Source: Streptomyces sp. NBC_00878
Lineage (GTDB): Bacteria > Actinomycetota > Actinomycetes > Streptomycetales > Streptomycetaceae
Assembly: GCF_026341515.1 (NCBI RefSeq)
Contig: NZ_JAPEOK010000001.1
Coordinates: forward strand, 6,758,001 to 6,822,000
Direction: 5' to 3'
DNA length: 64,000 nt
Part shown: piece after piece, positions 54,120 to 62,796 of the stretch
How positions within the stretch are numbered: position 1 is the first letter of the stretch
Layout: every line of letters begins with the position of its first letter
Made by a program: the position numbers and the translations under genes
Notes under the pieces: generated by a model
Database searches by the model: none
What the model was told of the DNA's origin: nothing
What the model saw: only the letters and a program-made list of their open reading frames with translations

Positions 54120-54965
54120 TCACAACTCCTCACGAGCATGCTTGATCATCGTCGACGAGGCTTCGATGTCCAAGGCTTGTGCGCGCAAGTATTCGAACGC
54201 AAGCCGGTAGCGCTCCAGTTCTTCCTCCTTCTCCATGAAGAGAGAGCCAACGTGGAGGTCGACATACACGACGTCGAGGGCGCGCTCAGTGCCGCCGAGG
54301 ATGACGAAGCTGCCCAGTGCTGCCGCGTGGGCTCCCCGTGCGAACGGCAGGACTTGCAGTGTCACGTTGGACGACTCCGCCGCGCTCAGCAACCGACCCA
54401 GTTGCTCGCGCATGATGTCGCGTGAACCGACGACGCGGCGGATTACCGACTCGTCGAGGATGGCCCACAGGTGAGGCGCGTTGGGCCGGGTCAGGATCTC
54501 CTGCCTCTTCATGCGGATGCCGACCAGCCGCTCGATCTCCTCGGGCGAGCGCCTCATCTCGTTGGCCTGCTGCAGGGCGGTCGTGTAACTCCGCGTCTGC
54601 AGAAGCCCCGGAACGTAGACGCAAGAGAAGTGATCCTCCCGGACGGCCTCGTCTTCGAGTGTGAGCAGCAGATTCAGGCTCTCGGGGATGGAGTCGGCGA
54701 AAGAGTTCCACCAGCCTTGCTGTTTGGCGTCCTTCGCCAGGGCCACAACGGCCCGGCGTTCGGGCTCACTTACCCCGTACGCACGGCACAGTGCGTCGAT
54801 GACGAGCCACTTCACCGGCCCGGCCTGAGTCTCATACCGGCTGACAGTCGCCTTCGAGACGCCGACAAGCCGACCGGCCTCTTCCAGTGTCATGCCCTTG
54901 CCCGCCCTCAACTTGCGCATGGTGGCGCCGAGCTGACGGCGGCGGGTTGTAGCTCTCGCGGACAT
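54120..54965 (-). CDS. XRE-family HTH regulator with DUF5753 domain
   Basis: This 281-residue protein has an N-terminal helix-turn-helix (GATMRKLRAGKGMTLEEAGRL to SKATVSRYETQAG) followed by a DUF5753 domain with PGLLQT, RRSPEEIERLVGIRMKRQEIL and the C-terminal SLFMEKEEELERYRLAFEYLRAQAL. It is paired with the downstream DUF397 gene. ATG 54965 follows GGGGAGGAAG; the longer frame from 55016 lacks a comparable site. It acts as a repressor or activator of unknown genes. Confidence 0.9.
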   Translation of the reverse strand: MSARATTRRRQLGATMRKLRAGKGMTLEEAGRLVGVSKATVSRYETQAGPVKWLVIDALCRAYGVSEPERRAVVALAKDAKQQGWWNSFADSIPESLNLLLTLEDEAVREDHFSCVYVPGLLQTRSYTTALQQANEMRRSPEEIERLVGIRMKRQEILTRPNAPHLWAILDESVIRRVVGSRDIMREQLGRLLSAAESSNVTLQVLPFARGAHAAALGSFVILGGTERALDVVYVDLHVGSLFMEKEEELERYRLAFEYLRAQALDIEASSTMIKHAREEL

Positions 54966-55186
54966 GTTGTCTTCCTCCCCGGTGTGGCGCCGCACCACAT
55001 CCCTGGTGAGCGCCAATCAGGCTAGGTCGAACGGGAGTTGGCGGACTACCTGATTCACCCGACCGAGTTCCGTGAGAAGTTACACAGCGAGACTTCTCAA
55101 TGTCATACTCGCCAACGAAACGTCACGCAATGCATCCGTACGGACACGGTGGGCGCAGCGTTGTGTGACGCGGAAGGAGTGTGGTC

Positions 55187-55816
55187 ATGTCGGAATACGG
55201 CAACTTTGAACCGCGGCTTCGCTGCGTGATGCCGTTCGAGGCCGAGCCGGCAGAACTGTGGCTGCTGCGCACGAGAGTCCGCTGCGCGCTTGGGCAGTGG
55301 GGTGTGGCGGCCGTGGCCGATGAAGTGGAGTTGATTGTCACCGAGCTTGCGACGAATGTCGTCAAGCACGTAGGAGAGGGGGCTGCTGCGACGTTGGTCT
55401 TGGAGCCGAGACCTGACCGGCTGCGTGTGGAACTGCACGACAAGAGCGACACTGTGCCGACCGTCGGCCCTGGAAACTGCGATGAGGAGTGTGGCCGAGG
55501 CCTCCATTTGCTCTCCGCGATGAGCTTGGAGTGGGGCACCCTCCTCACGGCCACCGGCAAGGCGGTGTGGTGCGAGATCTCGCTGGATCCTGCGCTCCAA
55601 TGCGTGCGAGTTCAGCGGGCGGCGGCTGTGCTCGGTGAGTACCGTCGGGTCGTCGGCGCTGACACTGTGGTTGTACCGACCTATGCGGTGTTGGAGGAAT
55701 CAGTCACCGATGTCATCGCGGACTTGCTCCACTGGCTTGCCGCCCAGGGCGGAGACCCGGACGACGTACTCGACAGAGCCCAGATGCACTTTGAGGCTGA
55801 GAATGAGGCGGCCTAG
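55187..55816 (+). CDS. HATPase-family anti-sigma-like ATP-binding protein
   Basis: This 209-residue protein has an N-terminal SpoIIAB/RsbW-like HATPase domain: an N-box region ELIVTELATNVVKHVGEG and a G-box segment ECGRGLHLLSAMS. A C-terminal extension of about 80 residues follows, ending MHFEAENEAA. It could regulate a sigma factor by binding, like RsbW, or a two-component pathway. AAGGAG precedes ATG 55187. It is divergent from the XRE gene and convergent with the next gene. Confidence 0.85.
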   Translation: MSEYGNFEPRLRCVMPFEAEPAELWLLRTRVRCALGQWGVAAVADEVELIVTELATNVVKHVGEGAAATLVLEPRPDRLRVELHDKSDTVPTVGPGNCDEECGRGLHLLSAMSLEWGTLLTATGKAVWCEISLDPALQCVRVQRAAAVLGEYRRVVGADTVVVPTYAVLEESVTDVIADLLHWLAAQGGDPDDVLDRAQMHFEAENEAA

Positions 55817-55849
55817 TTGGTCGTGGTTCCAGCCGGCCGGCATAGGCCG

Positions 55850-56668
55850 TCATGAGTCGGTGCGTGCGGCGTTCAGTATCACGCCAGCGTCTTCGTACTG
55901 GTCGTTGTCATGGAGAGCTGCCGCGATGTTCAACGCCGCCTGCACTTCACGGCGAGCCGCTGTGTGCAGCAAGGTCTCAGCAGCTTCCGCGAGACCGGCG
56001 GCTCTGTAGGACATGACGACGGCCGGGAACTCGCGAACTGGCAGGGCATTGGCCATGCTCCAAAGGATCATGTATGCATCCCGGGTACGTCCTGCCGCCT
56101 GATGACTGCGATAGGCGTCGAGCTCGGCGGCCCGGGATGGGCCTGAGTCCTGGATAAGGTGCCGGTCCCCCTCTCCTGAGGGGACCGGCACCTCATCGCG
56201 TGTCGGCAGCGGAGAAACCCGGCCGCGAAGAGGGGTGATGCGCCGCCGCCTGCGACTGCGACGAGCCGCACGAGAGACGCGAGGAGCCGGCTGCTCCGAG
56301 TCAGCCGTTCGCTCCTCGACGGGACGTAAGACAGGTATATCGCCGCCCACGCTGCGTTCAATCCGTGCCCGGAGCACTTCGGCACGCATGCTCAGGAGCT
56401 TCCCCAGGCAGTACGGCAGCTCGGTGTGCGTCCGCTGGGCAGCCTCCTCCAGGACCTTGTAGATCTTTTCGAGCTTCCCCTGCTCAGGTACGCGGTTGCC
56501 GTTCAGGTAACCCGAGATGGCCGCCTCGCCCGCTCCCGCCTTGTCGGCGATGCGGGACTGCGTGAGCGGGACGCTGTCTGTCGTCTCGCGAAGGGCCTCG
56601 GTGAAGCGGCGCAGCTCAGCAGGCAGTTCATCGCCAAGAGGCCTACGCCCTCTGGATCTGTCATGCAT
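55850..56668 (-). CDS. XRE-type helix-turn-helix protein
   Basis: This 272-residue protein has an N-terminal XRE domain (LTQSRIADKAGAGEAAISGYLNGNRVPEQGKLEKIYK). A middle Arg-rich, basic spacer (AARRSRRRRRITPLRGR) precedes a C-terminal helical domain (AYMILWSMANALPVREFPAVVMSYRAAGLAEAAETLLH). It may be a regulator that senses through its helical C-terminus. Start ATG 56668 is chosen for its length. Confidence 0.8.
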   Translation of the reverse strand: MHDRSRGRRPLGDELPAELRRFTEALRETTDSVPLTQSRIADKAGAGEAAISGYLNGNRVPEQGKLEKIYKVLEEAAQRTHTELPYCLGKLLSMRAEVLRARIERSVGGDIPVLRPVEERTADSEQPAPRVSRAARRSRRRRRITPLRGRVSPLPTRDEVPVPSGEGDRHLIQDSGPSRAAELDAYRSHQAAGRTRDAYMILWSMANALPVREFPAVVMSYRAAGLAEAAETLLHTAARREVQAALNIAAALHDNDQYEDAGVILNAARTDS

Positions 56669-56930
56669 CGCCCACCCTCAAGACACGTAGAAAACGACGG
56701 AAGACCCTCGATTCTGACGGATCGACAGGTCGACGGAGCAGGGTTTCCGGAATTTTCGTGATTCGCAGTGCCGCGAATATTCGCACCTCTGCGAATGCCG
56801 GTCAGGGCTGGATTTCCAGGCCAAGCACGGCAAGAGTTATGGCCATCGGCTGGAGCGGGCAGCAATTCAGGGTGCCCGTCTTCACCCTGTGCCGATGCGG
56901 TTTCAGCGGACCTGACGTTAGGGGAACGGG
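56669..56930. promoter_or_regulatory. Divergent promoter region before the HNH-like gene
   Basis: These 262 bases include GTGATTCGCAGTGCCGCGAATATTCGCACCTCTGCGAATGCC (about 56757-56798), where CGAATATTCG is a 10-bp perfect inverted repeat and GCGAA recurs. It may be an operator for the XRE gene or for the island. Confidence 0.5.
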
Positions 56931-57614
56931 ATGGCCATGCCGTCATGGACGGATCCGAAGCTGGGCACCATGAAGCGGGCTGCCCTGTGGTTGGTCACCG
57001 TTGTAGGCGAGGGGAACGTCTTCACCAAGGAAGACGTCAAGCACGCATTCCCCGGTGTCAGTCAGGCCGACCGTCGGGTGCGGGACTTGCGTGACCACGG
57101 CTGGCAGATCGACACCAACCGTGAGGACGCCTACCTCGGACCACACGAGCAGCGATTCGTGAAGCGGGGAGCCCCGGTCTGGGAGCCTGGCAAGGGGTCC
57201 AGGCCAAGTACATCGATCACCCATACCCGGCGTCGTGAGGTCCTGGCCAGCGACGGCCACTTCTGTCGGTCGTGTGGGATCACGCCGGGGGAGACGTACG
57301 CCGGCACCTTTGAGTCCGCGCAACTCGACATCGCGCGCCGAGTGGTGAAGCAGCCCGACGGCAGCGAGAAGACCGAGCTCGTCACCGAGTGCAACCGATG
57401 CCGGGTCGGTGGGCGAGGGACAGCCGCGGACTTGGAGACGTTGCTGGCCGGAATCGCCACCTTGGGGGGCTTGGAACGCAGGATGCTCGCCGAGTGGGTC
57501 CATGAGGACAAACGTGACTTCAGTACTGTGGAGCGGTTCTGGGCGGACTACCGGACGCTCCCGGAGGAGTCGAGGGCCAAGGTCCGCGAGGCGCTGAACT
57601 CGCTGGTGAGGTAG
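56931..57614 (+). CDS. HNH-like protein, catalytic residues missing (left paralogue)
   Basis: This 227-residue protein starts MAMPSWTDPKLGTMKRAALWLVT. Like the gene at 62797, it carries an N-terminal module with FTKEDVKHAFPGVSQADRRVRDLRDHGWQI, a RRREVLASDGHFCRSCG half-site and a second CNRC pair, so the scaffold of the HNH zinc site is kept. The histidine of the HNH core (GHVNP in the paralogue) is replaced by DIARR, so the nuclease may be inactive or specificity-only. It begins the island's left operon; the ParB-fold gene follows after 95 bp. Confidence 0.75.
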   Translation: MAMPSWTDPKLGTMKRAALWLVTVVGEGNVFTKEDVKHAFPGVSQADRRVRDLRDHGWQIDTNREDAYLGPHEQRFVKRGAPVWEPGKGSRPSTSITHTRRREVLASDGHFCRSCGITPGETYAGTFESAQLDIARRVVKQPDGSEKTELVTECNRCRVGGRGTAADLETLLAGIATLGGLERRMLAEWVHEDKRDFSTVERFWADYRTLPEESRAKVREALNSLVR

Positions 57615-57709
57615 GTGCTTTCCGCCTCTACGCCCCGCCGTGGAGGCCCGATCGGTAACGACCCTCGTAGTGCGAATCGCCCGCAACTCTTCTTCAGGAG
57701 AAAAAATCT

Positions 57710-59125
57710 GTGAGTAAGGATTTCGGCCGGCCGCCGCTGGCAGAGGAGAACCGGACGCTGGTCGAGCAACGCTTGAAGGAAGCAGCCGTCGGCAAAGGTA
57801 TCCGGGAGACGCTGACGGTGGAATGGCGTACCCAGCCGCTGCACATTGAGGTCATCGACATGCCGGTGGACTCCCTCTACTACAACCCGGGCACGCACCG
57901 CATCCGAGCGCAGCGCAGTCATGACCCGGAGAAAGATCTAACGCTGGACGAGGATCCTTGGTGCCCGGATGGACAGGATTACCTGCACTACTTGCTGAAG
58001 GCCCTGCCGGCGGACCCGTCAAAGGGCGATCCTGACTTCGACAAGCTGCTGGAGAGCTTGCGCGACTTTAAACAGAACGAGCCCGGTCTCATCACGCGCG
58101 ATGGCATTCTCGTCAACGGAAATACCCGTCGCGCTGCTCTCAAGGAACTGGGCGTTGCCAACATCCGGGTAGGTGTGCTGCCGGATTCCTGCACTTGGGA
58201 TGACATCAACGCGGTTGAGCTCTCGCTCCAGCTCCGTCCCGACAGCCGGCGCGAATACTCATACATCAACCGGCTGCTCACCATCGATGAGCAGCATCTC
58301 CTTGGGCGTCCTATGACGGACATCGCACGGGATTTCCGTATTCGCGTGACCACGTGTGAACAGGACCTCTGGATCCTGTCGTGCCTGCGGGACTTGGTTG
58401 AGCGTTCCAAAGACGGTGAAGCGCAGCTGCGGCTGCTGGACTTTGAGAAGCAGCAGGAGAAGTTGCGCGAGCTGCATCGGCGGTACGTCAAGGAGGCTGC
58501 CGTCAGCAGGGACAACGCGGAACTCCTCAAGGAGCTGAGGCTCGTTGCGATCGCCTTGAACTTCTCGAAGACTGATGTCCGTCTCATCGAGCCTGACTTC
58601 AAGGACCGGTACCTGGACCGGAGGCTGCCTGACGGGCTGAAGGCCGCACCCTCTGCTCCATCAGCCATCGCTATCCCCGGCCTCAACCGTTCCGTCCGGT
58701 CAGCTGCCCCGAAGGTGGCACAGGCCAAGGCGCTGACGGACATCGTCCTAAAGGCCAGGGCCGTAGAGACGGCTGAGGACGGCAACCTCTCGGAGAGGGG
58801 TACGGCCGCGGCCCAGACGTTTGCGTCCGCGCGCGACGCCATCGAAGACGCACTGGAGCCTGCGGGCAAGGACGCCAGGATCCGTAAGCGGAAGCAGGCC
58901 GCACCCGACCGCATCGCTGACGCGTGCCAGGACATCGAGCAGTGCATTACGGACCTAGTGCTTGCCCGTGCTTCCCGCAGCCTTGACGAAGAGGCCTTTG
59001 ACGAAGCGGTGATCAAGTTGCATGAAACCCTCGGCAAGCTGGCCCACGAGTCGGCCCGGAGCATCAAGACACCTGGAGATGGCGTCTCCTGGCTCCTTGA
59101 CGCAGTCCGGCAGGAGAGCGTGTGA
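57710..59125 (+). CDS. ParB/Srx-fold DNA-binding or nuclease protein
   Basis: This 471-residue protein starts SKDFGRPPLAEENRTLVEQR. The N-terminal domain, about 45-165, ends in VNGNTRRAALKELG, the characteristic ParB/sulfiredoxin-like 'GNRR' motif. A helix-turn-helix segment LLGRPMTDIARDFRIRVTT follows. The C-terminal half is helical with many charged residues and a Ser/Ala-rich linker. It probably binds DNA for the helicase downstream. GTG 57710 is used. It overlaps the helicase by GTGA (4 bp). Confidence 0.8.
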   Translation: MSKDFGRPPLAEENRTLVEQRLKEAAVGKGIRETLTVEWRTQPLHIEVIDMPVDSLYYNPGTHRIRAQRSHDPEKDLTLDEDPWCPDGQDYLHYLLKALPADPSKGDPDFDKLLESLRDFKQNEPGLITRDGILVNGNTRRAALKELGVANIRVGVLPDSCTWDDINAVELSLQLRPDSRREYSYINRLLTIDEQHLLGRPMTDIARDFRIRVTTCEQDLWILSCLRDLVERSKDGEAQLRLLDFEKQQEKLRELHRRYVKEAAVSRDNAELLKELRLVAIALNFSKTDVRLIEPDFKDRYLDRRLPDGLKAAPSAPSAIAIPGLNRSVRSAAPKVAQAKALTDIVLKARAVETAEDGNLSERGTAAAQTFASARDAIEDALEPAGKDARIRKRKQAAPDRIADACQDIEQCITDLVLARASRSLDEEAFDEAVIKLHETLGKLAHESARSIKTPGDGVSWLLDAVRQESV

Positions 59126-60951
59126 CCACGGCTGCTGAACCGTCTCTGCGCATTGCCTTCGATGTCACCCGGACCCGGGCTGTCTTGAGGGCGGCCAAGG
59201 GACTCGAGAGCGACTTCGCGCAGCTGGCTTCCCGATTCCCGGCTGGCGGCCAGCGCACCTTGCTCTCCATAGAGGTCGACCTCGACGACTTCCTGACGGG
59301 TCTGGACGCGCTGGCCGTCTGGCAGCGCGCCGAAACCGTTGACTGGGAGCAGGACTTGGCCACCCTCGTCGGTGGTGTGCTCGACGACGCGGACGCAGCC
59401 GAACAGCGCATTCAGGACCCTGAATTCACCGGGCCAGTCACCCCAGACGACGTCGAGGAGCAGCTTGGCTCGGACTGGTGCGCTGACCTCACAGACTTTC
59501 AAAGGCGGGACATCGCTCAGCTTCTGTCGATGCAGCACGGAGCAAATTTCTCCGTGCCGGGTGCTGGCAAGACGCGTGTGGGTCTTGCCATCTTCGCGGC
59601 TCTGCGTGCTCGCGGAGACGTACGACGACTCTTGGTCGTCAGTCCTAAGTCGGCGTACGAGTCCTGGAGTTATGAGAGCGAGGTCTGCTTCAGAGACCCG
59701 CTCAACGCTCGGGTGATGGGTGGCCGTCCTGATCCCGGTACGGACGTTCTCATCGTCAACTACGAGCGGCTGGGAAGATCCCTCGCAGCACTTGCTTCCT
59801 GGCTCCGGGCCGCTCCGGCAATGATCGTCCTCGATGAAGCGCACCGGATGAAGCTCGGGGCCCGGGGCATCTACGGCAGCGCATGCATGGCACTCGGTCC
59901 GCTCGCCAGGCGACGGCTCATTCTCACGGGCACGCCGGCGCCGAACGGCGCACGCGATCTGGAGAACCTGCTGTCGTTCGTCTGGCCCGGTCACGGGCGC
60001 CGCGTGGTAACGCAGGTGGTTGCTGGCGGAGACCTCGCCCATGCCAGCAAGGTGCTTCGGCCGTTGTTCACACGCACCACGAAGAACGAGCTGGGGCTGC
60101 CTCCATACGAGACCCGTATCCGCATAGTAGAGATGCCGCCGTTGCACAGAGAGGTGTACGACGCGCTTGTCGGACGCTATACAGCCCGCGCAGAATCAGG
60201 GCGCTCGGACTTCGACGCTCTTGGCAAAGCGATGCTGCGCCTGCTCATGGCTGCGACCAGCCCAGCGCTCCTGCTGGAAGGCGAGAGCCGGTACGCGGCG
60301 CTTGAGTACCAGGTTCCGCCGCTATCGGTTCCAGAGACCGATTCTCTGTTCTCACTGATGCAGAACCTGCCCAGCTATGAACTCTCGCCCAAGTACAAGG
60401 AAGCGCTCAGCATCGTTGCGAGCAATGCTTCCATGGGCCGGAAGACCTTGGTGTGGACAACCTTTGTGCGTAGTCTCACGACCATGGAGCGGCTGTTCGC
60501 TGCCTACGAGCCGGCAGTGGTCCATGGCGGCACTTCGGATCGGGAAGAACAGATTAAGCGCTTCCGGGAAGACCGAGACTGCCATGTTCTCCTATCGAAC
60601 CCGGCGACACTCGGAGAAGGAATCAGCCTTCACCAGGTCTGCCACGACGCCGTGTATGTAGATCGCGACTTCATGGCTGGCCGGTTCCTGCAGAGCCTCG
60701 ACCGAATTCATCGTCTCGGCCTCGCTCCGGGCACGGAAACCCGGGTCACGGTGCTGGCCTCCGAGGGCACGATCGATGAGGTGGTTGCTCTCAGGCTGGA
60801 GGAGAAGCTCGAATTCATGGGACAGATTCTGGACGACCCATCAGTGCAACAGCTTGCGGATCTGGAGGAAGAGCCCTCTCTTGCAGCAGGTATGGACATG
60901 GCTGACGTCCGTGCTTTGCTCAGCCATATCAGTGCTCATGGCACTCGGTGA
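59122..60951 (+). CDS. SNF2-type DNA helicase / translocase
   Basis: This 609-residue protein has a SF2/SNF2 ATPase core. Walker A-like PGAGKTRVGLA (about 149-159), DEAH-box VLDEAHRMK and motif III LTGTPAPNG are present. The C-terminal lobe shows VVHGGTSDREEQIKRFRE, SNPATLGEGISLHQ and SLDRIHRLG (motif VI with R-x-x-R-type finger). The N-terminal about 145 residues are a specific domain. It likely translocates on double-stranded DNA for the nuclease partners. It starts inside the ParB stop codon and its end overlaps the DUF3883 gene by 14 bp. Confidence 0.88.
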   Translation: MTTAAEPSLRIAFDVTRTRAVLRAAKGLESDFAQLASRFPAGGQRTLLSIEVDLDDFLTGLDALAVWQRAETVDWEQDLATLVGGVLDDADAAEQRIQDPEFTGPVTPDDVEEQLGSDWCADLTDFQRRDIAQLLSMQHGANFSVPGAGKTRVGLAIFAALRARGDVRRLLVVSPKSAYESWSYESEVCFRDPLNARVMGGRPDPGTDVLIVNYERLGRSLAALASWLRAAPAMIVLDEAHRMKLGARGIYGSACMALGPLARRRLILTGTPAPNGARDLENLLSFVWPGHGRRVVTQVVAGGDLAHASKVLRPLFTRTTKNELGLPPYETRIRIVEMPPLHREVYDALVGRYTARAESGRSDFDALGKAMLRLLMAATSPALLLEGESRYAALEYQVPPLSVPETDSLFSLMQNLPSYELSPKYKEALSIVASNASMGRKTLVWTTFVRSLTTMERLFAAYEPAVVHGGTSDREEQIKRFREDRDCHVLLSNPATLGEGISLHQVCHDAVYVDRDFMAGRFLQSLDRIHRLGLAPGTETRVTVLASEGTIDEVVALRLEEKLEFMGQILDDPSVQQLADLEEEPSLAAGMDMADVRALLSHISAHGTR

Positions 60952-61732
60952 GGGGACGCGTCGCGCGGCGCTGCGCTGGCTTGAACAACTTCGTGTGACA
61001 GACGTCCCCCGTGCTCAAGCGTTGTTCACTCACCATCCGGACTACGCGGACCTCACGCCAGTTCAGTACGCGGAGGGCCTAGTCCGGCTTCGCCGGAGAG
61101 GACTGGTCACTGAGAGTGGTCGGCCTGTGGTCTGTGCCGGCACGCATGAACGGAGGGACAGGGCAGCACCGTCCCGTGTTGCCCAGGTCCATTGGGATCC
61201 AGCCGCTGACGCCGCTCGTCGGGACACGGGAGCCGCAGGTGAGCGAGAGGTTCTCCGTCTTCTGATGCTGGGCGGCGCGATACGGATCCGGCATGTCTCC
61301 CTGCTCTCCGATGCGTACGGATACGACATTGAGGCGCGTGCGTCAGACGCGGAGAGCATGCACATTGAGGTGAAGGCGACAACTGATCCGACCCGGCTGG
61401 TAGTTCATTTGACTCGCCATGAGTACCAAGTGATGTCCAAAGATCCTGACTGGCTCTTGACGGCTGTGTTGATCGGTGCGCAAGGCATAGCCTTGAGCGT
61501 TGCGACGGTGAGCCGGGAATGGCTATGCGCCGCCTCACCTGAAGACCGAGACCGGCGAGGCATGTGGGAATCCGTTCGTTTCTCCGTGCCGGATCATGCC
61601 CTCACACCGGGCATTGCGAGCGGTGACGGCCGTCGGCTGCTACCGGAGGACGTCTTGCCGCTGATGCCCGTTTGGGGGCTGTCGTTGTCAGCCTGCTCCA
61701 TGGCCTCCGCGATCCGGTTGCCCACCCCGTGA
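60938..61732 (+). CDS. DUF3883 putative PD-(D/E)XK nuclease
   Basis: This 264-residue protein has a DNA-binding-like N-terminus (ALRWLEQLRVTDVPRAQALF). A DUF3883-type domain at about 100-215 follows, where SLLSDAYGYDIEARASD precedes the IEVKAT motif; D...E-x-K fits the PD-(D/E)XK nuclease core. The C-terminal end (after about residue 220) overlaps the convergent methyltransferase gene by 139 bp. ATG 60938 overlaps the helicase stop by 14 bp, giving a translationally coupled module. Confidence 0.75.
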   Translation: MALGEGTRRAALRWLEQLRVTDVPRAQALFTHHPDYADLTPVQYAEGLVRLRRRGLVTESGRPVVCAGTHERRDRAAPSRVAQVHWDPAADAARRDTGAAGEREVLRLLMLGGAIRIRHVSLLSDAYGYDIEARASDAESMHIEVKATTDPTRLVVHLTRHEYQVMSKDPDWLLTAVLIGAQGIALSVATVSREWLCAASPEDRDRRGMWESVRFSVPDHALTPGIASGDGRRLLPEDVLPLMPVWGLSLSACSMASAIRLPTP

Positions 61733-62661
61733 GCAACCGGCGGAGGGAAGGCGTTGCCTACCTGCCTGTAGGCGGACGTCTTGCGGCCCGCGAATGTCCA
61801 GTCTGGCGGAAAGCCTTGAAGAAGGGCCATTTGTCCGACGGTGAGCTTCACAGGCAGTGGATCACCGGGGGCGGGTGGTGCGTCTGCGACACCGGATCCG
61901 TTTACCCCGATCGCTGCCCATGCCTGGCGGGCGCGTGAAGGCCCGAGATCCGGCCCGCCGTGCTTCTTTGAACCGCCGCACAGCGTGGGGGCGATCTGCT
62001 GGGCTTGCTGGGCCCATGAGTCCGCGAGCTCCCATCCTCGGGATGCCATCGAGTCACGGAGGACACTTCCCACGAGCGCGGTTTCGCCCGGCGATGACTC
62101 TCTGTCTGGCCACCGGAAGCGTTTGAAGCTGTTTGGTTCCAGGGCTACGAGGACGGCACGCGGGCGGAGTTGAGGAACTCCGAAGTCGCGGGCGTACAGC
62201 AGTCGCCATTCAGCGCGGTATCCAAGCGCGGTGAGGGCTTGGAGGACCCCGGACCGGTAGGCTGCGAATTTCGCTTGAAGCAGTCCCTTCACATTCTCGA
62301 GTAAGACGGCCCTCGGTTTGATGGCTGCGATAAGGGTCAAGGCGGCCGGAAAGAGGTCGCGTTCATCGTCGGCTCCGAGTTGCTTGCCGGCGAGAGAGAA
62401 GGGAGGGCAGGGGACGCCTGCCGCCAGCAGGCTGATGCGGCGCCCCCGGGTGATCGCAGCCGCGCTGAGTGACCGGACATCTGCCTGCACTACGTTCCAG
62501 CCTGGCCGGTTGGTGTGCAGGGTCTGGCATGCATCCGTGTCCAGCTCGACCAGCGCTGCATGGGAGAAGCCGGCGCGTTCAAGGCCGAGCGCCTGGCCGC
62601 CCGCACCCGCGCAGAGTTCCAGACATGCGTAGCCGCCGTTGCTGGCGAGGTGTTGGGACAC
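61594..62661 (-). CDS. C5-cytosine DNA methyltransferase (Dcm family)
   Basis: This methyltransferase of about 355 residues has motif I LELCAGAGGQALGLERAG, the catalytic motif IV GVPCPPFS with Cys, motif VI ENVKG, motif VIII QLRPRAVLVAL and motif X RQVGNAFPPPVA. It methylates cytosine C5 in an unknown sequence. GTG 62661 is preferred; a frame open to TTG 62736 would put the N-terminus inside a 38-bp palindrome. The C-terminal Ser-rich tail overlaps the DUF3883 gene. Its probable role is to protect self DNA from the HNH nuclease or the helicase module. Confidence 0.9.
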   Translation of the reverse strand: MSQHLASNGGYACLELCAGAGGQALGLERAGFSHAALVELDTDACQTLHTNRPGWNVVQADVRSLSAAAITRGRRISLLAAGVPCPPFSLAGKQLGADDERDLFPAALTLIAAIKPRAVLLENVKGLLQAKFAAYRSGVLQALTALGYRAEWRLLYARDFGVPQLRPRAVLVALEPNSFKRFRWPDRESSPGETALVGSVLRDSMASRGWELADSWAQQAQQIAPTLCGGSKKHGGPDLGPSRARQAWAAIGVNGSGVADAPPAPGDPLPVKLTVGQMALLQGFPPDWTFAGRKTSAYRQVGNAFPPPVAHGVGNRIAEAMEQADNDSPQTGISGKTSSGSSRRPSPLAMPGVRA

Positions 62662-62701
62662 GACGAGGCCCTTCGAGACGGAACTGGTGACTGATGAGGA
62701 A

Positions 62702-62739
62702 AGCTTGCCGTCACTTGCCGCGGCAAGTGACGGCAAGCT
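62702..62739. promoter_or_regulatory. 38-bp perfect palindrome in divergent promoter region
   Basis: The sequence AGCTTGCCGTCACTTGCCG followed by CGGCAAGTGACGGCAAGCT is a perfect 19+19 palindrome. It lies between the methyltransferase start and the divergent HNH gene. It contains four copies of the half-element CTTGCCG or its complement, two per arm. It is a strong candidate operator controlling both genes. Confidence 0.85.
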
Positions 62740-62796
62740 ACGCTCCGGCCACTATCGAAGGATGCATCGGAAGTATGTTCGGATGGAGTGGCTCTA

